Source of the DNA: Petunia secreta
Lineage: Eukaryota; Streptophyta; Magnoliopsida; Solanales; Solanaceae
Reading direction: 5' to 3'
Length of the DNA stretch: 64,000 nt
Assembly: GCA_029990175.1 (NCBI GenBank)
Contig: JARKIP010000065.1
Location: 22,112,501 to 22,176,500 of the forward strand
Positions within the stretch are counted from its first letter, which is position 1. Every line of letters starts with the position of its first letter. Of this stretch, positions 11,755-21,416 are shown in pieces. The notes beneath the pieces are model-generated. The model searched no databases. It was not told the DNA's origin and saw nothing but the letters and a program-made list of their open reading frames with translations. Both the position numbers and the translations under genes were made by a program.

Positions 11755-14700
11755 TCCTCCCCTTATTGAAAGGATTTCGTCCTCAAATCAAACCATCAAG
11801 GCCTACAAGCAAAGACAAACACAACCAAAATATCCTACTATAAGAGTAGGTTAGTGTCAATAGTGTGGAAAATACACTCTTGTGATATAGCCAAGCATCA
11901 ATATCAATTAAAAAGCCCATGTCTTCGAAGGAAACAACAAGTACTTGACTCAACAAGGAAGTGCACCCAATACAAGAACCAAAGAGATCGATAGGACATG
12001 GAACATACAAGATGTAGCAATCAAATCCCCTACGACCCTTAGGCTCATGACTAACACACCAAAACTTCCTACTACAAGAGTAGGTAAGCTTAACAAGAAT
12101 GAGTGCAAGTGATGTGGAAAACACAATTTTGTGATAGAGCCAAGTATCAATTTCTTTGAGAAAGTCCATGTCTCCAAAGGAAACAATAAGTTCTTGGCTC
12201 AATAACGACAAGCACTCACAACCATAACAAGCAAGGGGATTAATAGGGCATGGATCATGCAAGATCAAGTAATCAAGGAACCTATCATCTCTAAGCTCAT
12301 AACCAACACACTAAACCTTCAATGCATTACTATCACAATGTGACAAATTGGCTTTGGCATGCTGAACACTCAAAGTATGATCAACATATGGAATGGAGTA
12401 AGCAAAATAGCTCAACCAACAACTAGCATCAATTACTCCACTCCCCTTCTTAGCACTCTTACTCACACTAAGAGGTACCTCCTCACCTACACATTGACCT
12501 GCAAGACACTCCTTCTCATTAGACAAACTCTCAAGGAAGATCCTATTAATAGCTTCTTCATCATTATAGCCCACATAATCAAGATTAGGACTACTAAAAG
12601 ATGGACCTTCACAATCAAGACCAAGGTCTCTCATCTCACTTGGAGTTTCAAACAATGGATTGACTATAGAGTTAAACTTTCCAACTCATTCCCTACTCTA
12701 GTTTGATACAACTCACCACCTCTATTGAAGATACCATTAAACAAAGGATTATTATAGTCACACTTATCAAGGTCACCAACTAACAAGGATGAAGTATCCA
12801 AACTAGAGCCAACATCCATGCTTGAGGATTCATCAAAGACAATCCTATCATCTCCTTTACTAGAGATTCCTCAAGGATATGATCATCCTCACTACGACAC
12901 ATGAAACCACCATTATCAAATAAATCATCAAAGGGAAGAATAAAATATTCATTCAACTCATCTTCTCCTCTATCAAATATGGGTGGGGTGTCATGACAAG
13001 GTTCACAAACAAGGTCAACTACATATTCTTCACTAAAGAGAGGTTCATTGAATACCGAGCTCACATCATGATGTGGCTCATCATCCCTCCCAAATAGTGG
13101 TTCGCATTCACATACAAGTTGACCAATCGACTCTACACTAGTTGCAAATATATTGTAATCATACAAATCATCAACTAGCATGGAGTTGTCTCAAATATTA
13201 GCGCAAGACAAGGATGTAGCATTCTCGTGGAGAGAAGAACTAACACTTAGACTTTAGTTGTTATCGTGTTCAATCAAAGCACTTGTAGTGTCATGAGTAT
13301 TCCTTCCATCTTGTAGCTCACAATGAAGTTCTTCTTAACCTTGTCTTTCCATCTTGGAATATGATCGAGCTCCAAGAATACCTACACAAGAACTCACACA
13401 AGTAGAAGAAAAAGATAAAGAGTTAATGTTAGAATAAGGGGTGCCCTCACTCTCTATGATTCTTTTTCCCTCTTTCTTCTTCCTCATTTTTCTTTCAAGG
13501 TTGGGTGTAGATTCGGGTGGTGACAACCCACTTACATCACTCAACATAACCTCTCCTTCTTCAACTTGAGAGTTGTCACCCGTCACTCCCTTACTCCTCT
13601 CAATCTTTTGTCTCTCATATTCGGGCAAGTTGGGACGAGGCCAAAGAATGCCTTTAGCCGGAGTAGGTGGACTCTTTACATCAATTCGGAATCTATGACT
13701 TAGAGAATCATCACCTTGATGTCTCCTTTGTCTTTGGTGAACCACTTGATTTTGAGTCTTGCGGTTTCAGATCACCTTGTTGACACTTATCAACCCTTTA
13801 CTTGCACTTGTCCCACTTCCTCTTGTGCTTTTAGGACTTCTAAATTGCACAATTTCAACCATGGATTGAAGTTCTCGCTCCTTTCTCATTTGATGAGCTC
13901 AAGAATGTTCTCTAGTACACAACTTGCCGCTTGTCCCATATGGTTCAAACTCATGAACCTTTTGATTTATGCCCACAGGATACACATTCCTCTTAGCACT
14001 ATATTGCACCCTCTTGTCATCAACCATGACTCACCAAGCCATATATCAATATGTCGCATGGGATACACATCACACCAAACATAACCTTTATAATTCTTAT
14101 GAGATATGACCACCCGAGCTTCCTTGGAAACCCACACTCCATTATAATCATAAGGATGTTCTAGCTCATAGCATGGAGTCCTTAGCCTATTAACCAAAGA
14201 GGTGCTAATGAAATTGGCATCGGTCTCACTAATTTTGAGCAAGTTCCCTTCATACCCATTTACCTCAAAAACAAATCTACCTTTACCCAAGTTTTGTAGA
14301 TGTACATCCAAGAAAAAACTTGAATGCCCACGAGTATCAACACCATCAACTTGGGTCTCCCTTATCCCTCCTCTCCTAGCAACACCACTGGGGTAGCTTC
14401 CACTTCCCGGCACTCTTCCAACATTAGATGTGTTGTTAAAAGTCGAGGAAGGAGTCTCACCATAGAACCCATAAAAGCATCTTCTACTATAACTATCCAC
14501 TCTTCTCACCTTAGGCCTCAAATCGCCTTTCACATAAGAACTACAAGCATTAAACTTTCTAGCACAAGTAGAAGATGCAAGTCCTCTTTTTCTCATGGTT
14601 CCATTACCACCTTTTCCCAACCCAATAGAAATACCACTACTACTCCCTTGTTTATTTATAGAAACATCAAGAGAAGATGCAAATGAACAAGTTCCATAAT

Positions 14701-15049
14701 CAACTTCATCATAAATTCTCTACATGTCACAATCTACATTTTCAAGTTTATCACAAGAAGAGTAAGTAGGAACATTACACCTTGAAGCGTCACTATCTTC
14801 AACTTCTTGACTAGAAGTATAAGAATCTTCATATTCATCTCCATAAGCCTCATAGTCTTCATTAGCCTCATGATCATCATAGTGACCCACTTCATAACCA
14901 TAGGAACCATGGTTTCCTTAATCATCATAGCAAAGCCCATCATCATCATCATCATCATCATCATAGGAACCACAGTCTCAACCATCATCATAGCAACTTG
15001 CATCGTCTCCACATGAGTCATAACCTCCACAATCATAATCTGAGGACAT
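11755..15049 (-). pseudogene. E3 polyprotein: Asp-rich N-terminus, protease-like domain, unrecognised insert
   Basis: The frame starts at 15049 with MSSDYDCGGYDS, followed by a run of Asp codons (GAT repeats near 14940-14960) and two in-frame stops. The protease-like domain (about 14340-13980) aligns with the family: DANFISTSLVNRL corresponds to CANIVSQTLISQL, and DVYPMRHIDIWLGESWL to DVVPMQACHLLFGRPWQ. The DSG site reads SETD, so it is probably inactive. The insert follows: ERSKGVTGDN (about 13600), VSGLSP (about 13530), CHDTPPIFD (about 12990) and AWLYHKSVFSTLLTLTY (about 11890). A block of about 75 codons is tandemly duplicated at 11815-12268. The pol tail is recognisable but frameshifted just before the LTR. 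Stops split the frame at 13335, 12780 and 12311. Confidence 0.75.
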
Positions 15050-16060
15050 AGTTGAAACAATAAGTGAAAGGACCTCACAAATTTACTCCCTCACGTGTAT
15101 CACTCGATATATGAACACTTAATTTTCTTTCCACTGGTGTATACACTCAAGGTCATTGGCTTTTATGAGCACACTCTATTGCTCTCACCACTCAAGCCAT
15201 TTTACACTTAAAGATTGCCTAAATCTCTTAGGAACCACAGTGGTAAGATCATCAACTAATACGTCCAAGTATTGGTTTGAAATGGAGTTAATGTGACTAG
15301 ATGTATGGATGGCTATTTAGAGTGCACACTTGAAGTCAAGAAAGTTCTACGACTATAAGGGAAGCTCAAAGACACACGAGTTATCCTAAAGGCTCAATGA
15401 ACTAGCAGTAGGTGAGTACGAGATATACTCAAGGAGTACTAGTTGGAAGTAGTACAAACAAAGACCAAATGAAATCCTGCGAATAAAACTACCCCGACCC
15501 CGACACAAGAGTAGGCGGCCCGCCCAATAGGTGTGGCGGTCCGCCTAAACAAATGATCAATGAGCCAATGAGGCGGTCCGCCTAGGACTCATGCACTCCG
15601 CCTGGCACTGATTCACAGCTCACAAAAACGTGATTTGGTCAGTTTTACACCTAAATTTTCAAACGATGCCAACCCGTTTCTCAAACCCAAAGCTGTATTC
15701 AAATTTCCGAAAAATCCCCAATGATTTTAAACACAATCCAAGCAATAAGAAGCCTTAATTCAAGATTTGAAGTTTTTCAAACAAGGGTTTCAAAGTTGGG
15801 GTTTTGATTTTCAAATTTCAATCTACAATACCAAGTCGTGCTATGAGGGTACCTAATCAACGAGAATACATTATATATCAATCTCGAATAACTTTTAACA
15901 CTTGGGGATCAAATCCAACAATTTTATGAATTTTTTTAAAGTTTTCAAGTTTTTCAATTTTTTTTCTTCCTTTTCTTTATATCGAAGCAACAATAGCAAG
16001 AAACTAAAGTAAAGGATACGAAGAACAGGACGACGATTTGCAAGAACAAATTCGAGTCGT
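15050..16060 (-). other. 5' leader of E3
   Basis: No gene is visible. The leader holds GC-rich palindromes at about 15510-15605 (GGCGGTCCGCCT type) in an AT-rich context, matching the position of such clusters in other leaders here. Confidence 0.6.
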
Positions 16061-16072
16061 TCTCTGATACCA
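16061..16072 (-). other. Primer-binding site of E3 (tRNA-iMet type)
   Basis: The element strand reads TGGTATCAGAGA next to the LTR, matching the plant initiator-Met primer site TGGTATCAGAGC except for the last base. Confidence 0.75.
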
Positions 16073-16075
16073 AAC

Positions 16076-16828
16076 TGATGCAGGGTAAAAAAACGAAAGC
16101 AAATAAATTAGACGCGGAAGCAAACACCCAAGATAATGAGAAATTCAAAGAGGGGAAGAACAGAAAGAGAAGAAAGAAGGAATCAAACTCACATATGTAG
16201 ATTGATTCCAAGGGGGAAAAGAGACTCGTACTAATCAAAGGATCATATTCGAATGATCCCCATGGATTCCAAGTTAAAGAGAAACATGAAGCTTCAAGTT
16301 TCCACAAAAAAAGGCAATCCCTCTCTTCCAATTCTTCTCTCTACAAGATTCAATAATGACTAACTCATGATATAAAACTCTACGGAAAGGTATTTATAGG
16401 TTCCGTTACACTCAGTATGAAATGACATAAAAACCCATAAGTTTGGTCAAAACATAATAAGCCACGCAAGGCTAAAATAGAAAATAGTCTTAAAACTAGT
16501 TAAAATCCGGTCCTGGAAAAAACAGGGTCAGGAGGAGCGCTTGGATCAAGGAGGAGCGCCTGGGATGTTGATCAGTGAGGATTTCAGGTAGAGCGCCTCA
16601 ATTTGAGGAGAAACGCTTCAATTCTGAGGAGGATCGCCTGGTCTAATGGTCAGTAAGGCTTCTAGGCGGAGCGCCTGGTCCTGAGAAGGAGCACCCAAAG
16701 CTAAGATCAAGTGACACATCTTTAAATTGCTCCCGAACTCTCCTCTGATGCTCTTGACGTCCCGTCATTTGCGTCCTTCAAGCTTGGCTCTTAATGGTTA
16801 GCGTTTTGGCTCGATTTGCCCCGCATCA
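16076..16828 (-). repeat. 5' LTR of E3
   Basis: This 753-bp LTR starts TGATGCAGGG and ends CCGCATCA. It is collinear with the partner LTR at 10997-11754 and carries the same TATA box and GGAGCGCCT cluster (about 16530-16690). Confidence 0.85.
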
Positions 16829-16833
16829 GGTAC

Positions 16834-17940
16834 CTTTTCAAGGGGCTTCTTCCAATCAATAGCTTGATTCAAGGGAGTAGGTGTAGTGTTACCTCTATAG
16901 CGAGTGGCTTTCTCTTCTTTACTCCAATTTTCAGCTTCAATTGTGGCATTTTATGCATTTTGGAGTTAAAGAGACATATGCAACCTAAATTGAGAAGTCA
17001 AATCCCAATTTAGGCCATTCTTGAACCGGATTATAGCTTGCTCTTCATCTTACCTCTCCATGTCAAGGGACATCTGGATCTTCTCAAACTCATTGAAGTA
17101 CTCCTGAACCGGTTTGTGGCCTTGTTTCAATTCATAGAGCTTCTTGGGTTTGTCTTTTCTATGCTTTGGAGTGACATACTTCTCATTCATCACTTGTTTC
17201 AAATCATTCCAAATAATGTGCTCGGACAAGCCAACTGTTCTTCTAAATCTTTTAACCGACTCCCACCAAGTGGAAGCATAAACTTCGAATGAGGCAATGA
17301 CATAAGTAGCATTCTTCTCATCTAATATATCATTATTCTCAAAGATCCGCTCCAAACTCACCATCCAATCAAAAAATAATTCCGGATCACTAGTCCCTTT
17401 GAATGATGGGATAGTGATCTTCAAACTATTCAAATTGTGATCATGAACCCCACGGGGTGGTTCTAGATAACCCCAATAGTAGCCATCATAACCACCATAT
17501 TCACGATCCAAGTTCCTCTCCACATATTCCCCTCGGGGCCCTCGACCTAGCCCACGATCTCTATGCATGCCATGAACTCCTTGCATTGGCCTCCTATTCG
17601 GATTAGGTGGCTCATAGTCATCTTGATCATCAACATGTTCGGGTTGCTCCCCTTCTTGAGCTACAACATCATGCTGAACGGGTATCACATTCCTTCGGGG
17701 TTTCATGAATGGTGGAACATTATCTCGGGGAATGCCCAAGTTTTGGAAAATGCCCACTTGTTGGGGAATGCCCAATGCCCTATCATTTTGAGCTTCCTCT
17801 TTTCCGGCCTCTTTTGGGACATTCGGGGTCCCGTCTCTTTCGATATTTTCAAGTCATAAGCTAATTGCTTTCACCTCGACCAAGAGGTAGGCCAAAGTGG
17901 ACTCTGGTTCCTTATCAGTCTCATCAACATTCCCGGCCAT
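16834..17940 (-). pseudogene. E2 gag, N-terminal segment
   Basis: The start is ATG at 17938-17940 (MAGNVDET). An in-frame TGA near 17857 (CGA to TGA type change) precedes TPNVPKE and LGIPQQVG. An RGRG-rich linker then leads to the capsid-like part (17430-17050) with WWESVKR and EYFNEFEKIQMSLDME. A stop follows at 17050. The reading is cut at 16834 by E3 and resumes at 10991. The order and motifs match the gag of E5 and E8, so E2 kept a recognisable capsid even though it lost RT and integrase. Confidence 0.8.
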
Positions 17941-18943
17941 GTACCTACAAAAACTAAAGACAAGAAGAGATTAGAGTAAAAGTCCTCACACACTCCTTCA
18001 CCTTTGAATGTCACTTAGGTATACTCAATTTAGTGGGTAGGATCACTCAAGCTTGATTTCAAAGGTTCCTCATAATTGAAAAACCTCCTCAATAACCAAT
18101 CAAGTCCATAAAAACCAAATAATCTTTGGGAAGAGTGGAATTGATGTGAATCTATGGACGAACGGCTATATGAGTGAGCACTGGAAGAAAAATGTTCTAC
18201 GAGTCTTCTTTGAAATTCCAACCACCAATAAGCACGTGTATCCTGAACAATCAATGAACTAGTACTAATCAAGTAGGAGAATTACTCTAAAATTACTAGC
18301 CGGAAGTAATGCAACCAAAGAAAGAGCAAAAACCTAGGAAATAAACTACCCGGAAACCCTCACAAAAAAAGGCGCCCCGCCTTTGCAGAGTGGTCGGTCC
18401 ACCCAAAGCAAAGTCCAGAGAGGGTGTAAGAAAGTAGGCGGACCGCCTGTTTCACATGGGCACTCTGCCTACTGTTGTTTCCTACAACTTTCAACAATGT
18501 GTTCTTGGTTCAATTTCATCAAAATTTCCAACGATTTCAACTTGTTTTTCCAATATAAAGGTACCCAAAGATGTTTACAGTGATTCTAAACAATCCTCAA
18601 TAGTTTTTAACCCCAAACAAACAACAACTTTGATTTTAATTTTGAAGTAAATTTCTAGGGTTTTAAAAATTTTGGGATTTTGATTCTTCAAACTTTGAAT
18701 CGCAACACCCAATCACGTTTTTATGGTACCAAAAGAACAGGAATAAAACGCTGAACAAACCCCAATAAATTTTGAATAGGGAATCAAATTCATCAAGTTC
18801 TATTTTTTTTTTTTTTTTTTTGAAATTTTAAGTTTTCAATTTTTTTTCATCTTTCTCAAATCAAGAACAACAAGAATAACAAGAACAAAGGTAAAATGGC
18901 ATGATGAACAGGACGAGGGTTTGTAAGAACAAAACCTAGTTGT
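17941..18943 (-). other. 5' leader of E2
   Basis: The leader is non-coding, with a GC-rich palindrome cluster at about 18371-18470 (AGGCGCCCCGCC, AGGCGGACCGCC), a T/A-run at about 18806-18824, and AT-rich sequence up to the primer site. Confidence 0.6.
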
Positions 18944-18955
18944 GCTCTGATACCA
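18944..18955 (-). other. Primer-binding site of E2 (tRNA-iMet type)
   Basis: The element strand reads TGGTATCAGAGC. The matching LTR lies at 55040 because E5 inserted into the two bases after the primer site. Confidence 0.85.
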
Positions 18956-18957
18956 AC

Positions 18958-19652
18958 TGATGCCGGGCGACCCGTCACTAGACCCTTCACACGGAGTCAA
19001 GCCAAGAAGGTTCAAGAGGTGCGTTTATACTTGGAGAGAAAGGACCTTGAAGATGGAAGCGATTGGAAGCCGTTCCGGATGATCAAGGCACAACCGCCAA
19101 GCCTAGAAGGTTCGGGCGCCCCGCCCAATCCACCCGGCGCTCCGCCCTGAGAAGGCAGCCTTGGGGCACTCCGCCCGGACCACCTCACTGGTCATTTGGG
19201 TGGGCGCTCCGCCCGATTTGCGGAAGCACGGGATTTTAAGTATTTAAAGACTATTTTGACCCTACGTGGTCTTTTATCCTAAAGCCTAATGTATGGGCTA
19301 TTTTGACCTTTTACTTAATGCCTAGAAACGTATATAAATAGCTAGATCGCATATTTCATTCCTTAGCTAGTTTTGATGATTAAAGAACCTTGTTAAGAGT
19401 TGAACTCTTTGTTGAATGAAACAACCTTGTTTGGGACTTGTTCTTCTTCTAGCGGATCTAGATGAATTCCATTCCCTCCCTGATCATTCTACTTGCGGGT
19501 TCTAGTTAGCTCGAGGGTAGCTGCCTAGTGTAGGTGTTCTTGACAATCTCCTGGGGTGTAGCGGAACAAGTTCTTCGTTGCTACTTGAGATTTTCGATCG
19601 AGTTACGTCTCGCTCTTTATCTTGTTTACTTTCCACAGTTTTCCCTACATCA
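18958..19652 (+). repeat. 5' LTR of E5
   Basis: This 695-bp LTR starts TGATGCCGGG and ends CTACATCA. The first 150 bp are colinear with coding sequence at the end of pol (TRPFT-SQAKK). It has a GC-rich palindrome cluster at about 19105-19220 and a TATA box at 19331-19340. Confidence 0.9.
19331..19340 (+). promoter_or_regulatory. TATA box in E5 5' LTR
   Basis: TATATAAATA follows the palindrome cluster and precedes TAGCTAGATCGC, a block seen in other LTRs of the group. Confidence 0.6.
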
Positions 19653-19654
19653 TT

Positions 19655-19666
19655 TGGTAACAGAGC
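19655..19666 (+). other. Primer-binding site of E5
   Basis: TGGTAACAGAGC lies two bases after the LTR and differs from the initiator-Met site by one base. Confidence 0.8.
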
Positions 19667-20644
19667 AAAGCTCGAGTTTTGTTTCTACAAACCCCTGACT
19701 CTTGATTCTTCGTGCCTACGTTAGTTTCTTTTAGTTTTCTTGTTGTTGAAGTTATTGAAAGACGAAAAATACAAAAACAATTAAAAGAAAAAAAATTCAA
19801 AAATTGGTCATAACTTTTTGGTGTGTTCGATTCTTGTTATGGGTGTTATAGATTATTGATACTTGTTGAAAACCTGCCATTTTGATACACAAAACACGTG
19901 GTTTGGATTGTAATCACGAGATTTGACAATTTGAAAACCCCAAAAATTGTTAAACCCTTGTTCTTGATGAAGTTGATTGATTCTTGGATTGTTTGATTGT
20001 GGGTTGTGAAATTGATTATCGGGCTTTGTTCTGCATTGGAAAACAAATAATTTGAAACAAATTTCGTGTGATTTGGAGTTGTATAACATCGAGTTTGAAG
20101 AACCGAAATCCACTTTGAAGCCCTTGTTGAAACCCCAACTTAAAACGTTGAATCATTATTGTGCTTTGATTGTTGGTTGTTTGGGGGTGAAAATCATTGG
20201 GGTTTGAAGAATATATCAATATTCAACTTGGATACGTTGGATTTGTGCAAAACACGTTGGAATCGACCCAAAAATTGGATTGAAATTGAAGAAAACGGAG
20301 TTGGAAAACCCATGTGTTCTTCGCCCAGGCACTCCGCCCACTTTTGGGGCGCTCCGCCTGACCACCCTCACTGGTGGTTTTTCCAGGCACTCCGCCCAAT
20401 TCCTCTGGGCGCTCCGCCCAACACCTGAAGGGTTGGGATTGGTTAGTTTCTCCTAGGTTTTCTTGTTTCTTTGCTTGCCTAACCTCTAACTAGTGCCTAT
20501 CTAAGTAATCTTCCTACTTAATTGTCACTAGTCCATTGAGCTTTTAGGTGATTCGTGCATTAGTGGAGAGTAGAACTCAGAGAAGATTCGTAGATCCTTT
20601 CCTCACATCAAAGTGCTTAGAGTTCATTGAGTCCCATTAACTCC
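19667..20644 (+). other. 5' leader of E5, first part
   Basis: The leader is non-coding and AT-rich, with a palindrome cluster at about 20320-20430 (GGGCGCTCCGCC). The leader resumes at 24249-24438 after E4. Confidence 0.65.
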
Positions 20645-20818
20645 TGATACGGGGTAAAACCCAAACGCAGAAATAAAGATAAAGAGCGAGACACTACTCG
20701 AACTCCCTACAAAGAAACCACGGAGAACTTGTTCCGTGATACCCTCGTATCGGCGTCAAGGAGGACCTACACTATGCAACTACCCTCGGGACGACAACGG
20801 ACTCGCAAGTAGAATGAT

Positions 20819-20838
20819 CGGGGGGGGGGGGGGGGGTT
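20819..20838. repeat. Homopolymer G-run in E4 LTR
   Basis: About eighteen G residues follow GATC. The same place holds 6 G in E1 and mixed G-runs at 43930-43946, and the opposite-strand C-run occurs at 30391-30404. Confidence 0.8.
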
Positions 20839-20972
20839 TGGGGGTCAACTAGAATCCACTAGTAAACTCAAACCAACTCAAAGGGTTTTTCATTCAAAGA
20901 GACTCTTCTCTTGAACATTGTTCATTCAATCATTCATCAAAGCTAACTAAGGAAAATGTAAAGCTAATGGAG

Positions 20973-20980
20973 TATTTATA
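20973..20980 (-). promoter_or_regulatory. TATA box in E4 LTR
   Basis: TATTTATA on the + strand, TATAAATA on the element strand, in GAGTATTTATAGGCC shared with E1. Confidence 0.6.
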
Positions 20981-21359
20981 GGCCTTTCCTAGACATTAAT
21001 GAAAGACCTAAAGTACCCTTAAGTAGGTTCTAAAGTCATAAGCCACGTAGGGGCATAATAGGAATTACATAGCAACTTAAGTCAAATTCCCATCAAACAA
21101 TAGCAGGGGGAGGCGCTCCGCCTCTTCGGAGTAGGCGCTCCGCCTCCTGGTCCGCCTCCAACAATTCCAGAGAGCATGCATTCACTAGGCGGTCCGCCTC
21201 AATTCCTAGGCGGTCCGCCTCTTCCTGAAGCTTCTTGAAACACCTCGAAATGTGTCTCGGATGCTCTTCTTTCCATGGCGTCCCAATGTATGACCTTAAA
21301 GTGCTCTTCCTTGGCCTTGGATGGTGCTTTTGGATGGTTGCTCGAATTGCCCCGCATCA

Positions 21360-21372
21360 TCCTCCCCTTCTT
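21360..21372 (-). other. Polypurine tract of E4
   Basis: The element strand reads AAGAAGGGGAGGA next to the LTR. It also encodes QEGED in the pol frame. Confidence 0.65.
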
Positions 21373-21416
21373 GAGAAGATTTCGTCCTCGAAATCAAGGC
21401 TTGGTCTCTCATGGCT

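Larger units (their letters stand above)
10997..16828 (-). mobile_element. E3: divergent non-autonomous element inserted in E2 gag
   Basis: LTRs 10997-11754 and 16076-16828, primer site 16061-16072. Flanks are GTTAC (10992-10996) and GGTAC (16829-16833). Joining the E2 sequence across one copy restores a continuous gag reading. The internal 4.3 kb encodes an Asp/Tyr-rich N-terminus, a protease-like domain without a visible DSG, and the shared insert. No capsid, RT or integrase was seen. It is the most diverged member of the non-autonomous group in this window. Confidence 0.85.
20645..21359 (-). repeat. 3' LTR of E4
   Basis: This 715-bp LTR starts TGATACGGGG and ends CCGCATCA. It has a TATA box at 20973-20980, a long G-run at about 20820-20838, and GGCGCTCCGCC/GGCGGTCCGCC palindromes at about 21112-21225. 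Confidence 0.9.

Noticed and set aside
14734..15078. Met-rich open frame opposite the Asp-rich start of E3
   Set aside because: GAT repeats read in another frame give poly-Met. The frame that continues into the protease-like domain is the Asp/Tyr-rich one.
16076..16828. Solo LTR
   Set aside because: A primer site and leader lie next to it and a partner LTR lies at 10997, so it is part of E3.
18958..19652. Solo LTR of the E5 family
   Set aside because: The partner at 54320-55034 shares the CCAAC duplication, with coding sequence in between.
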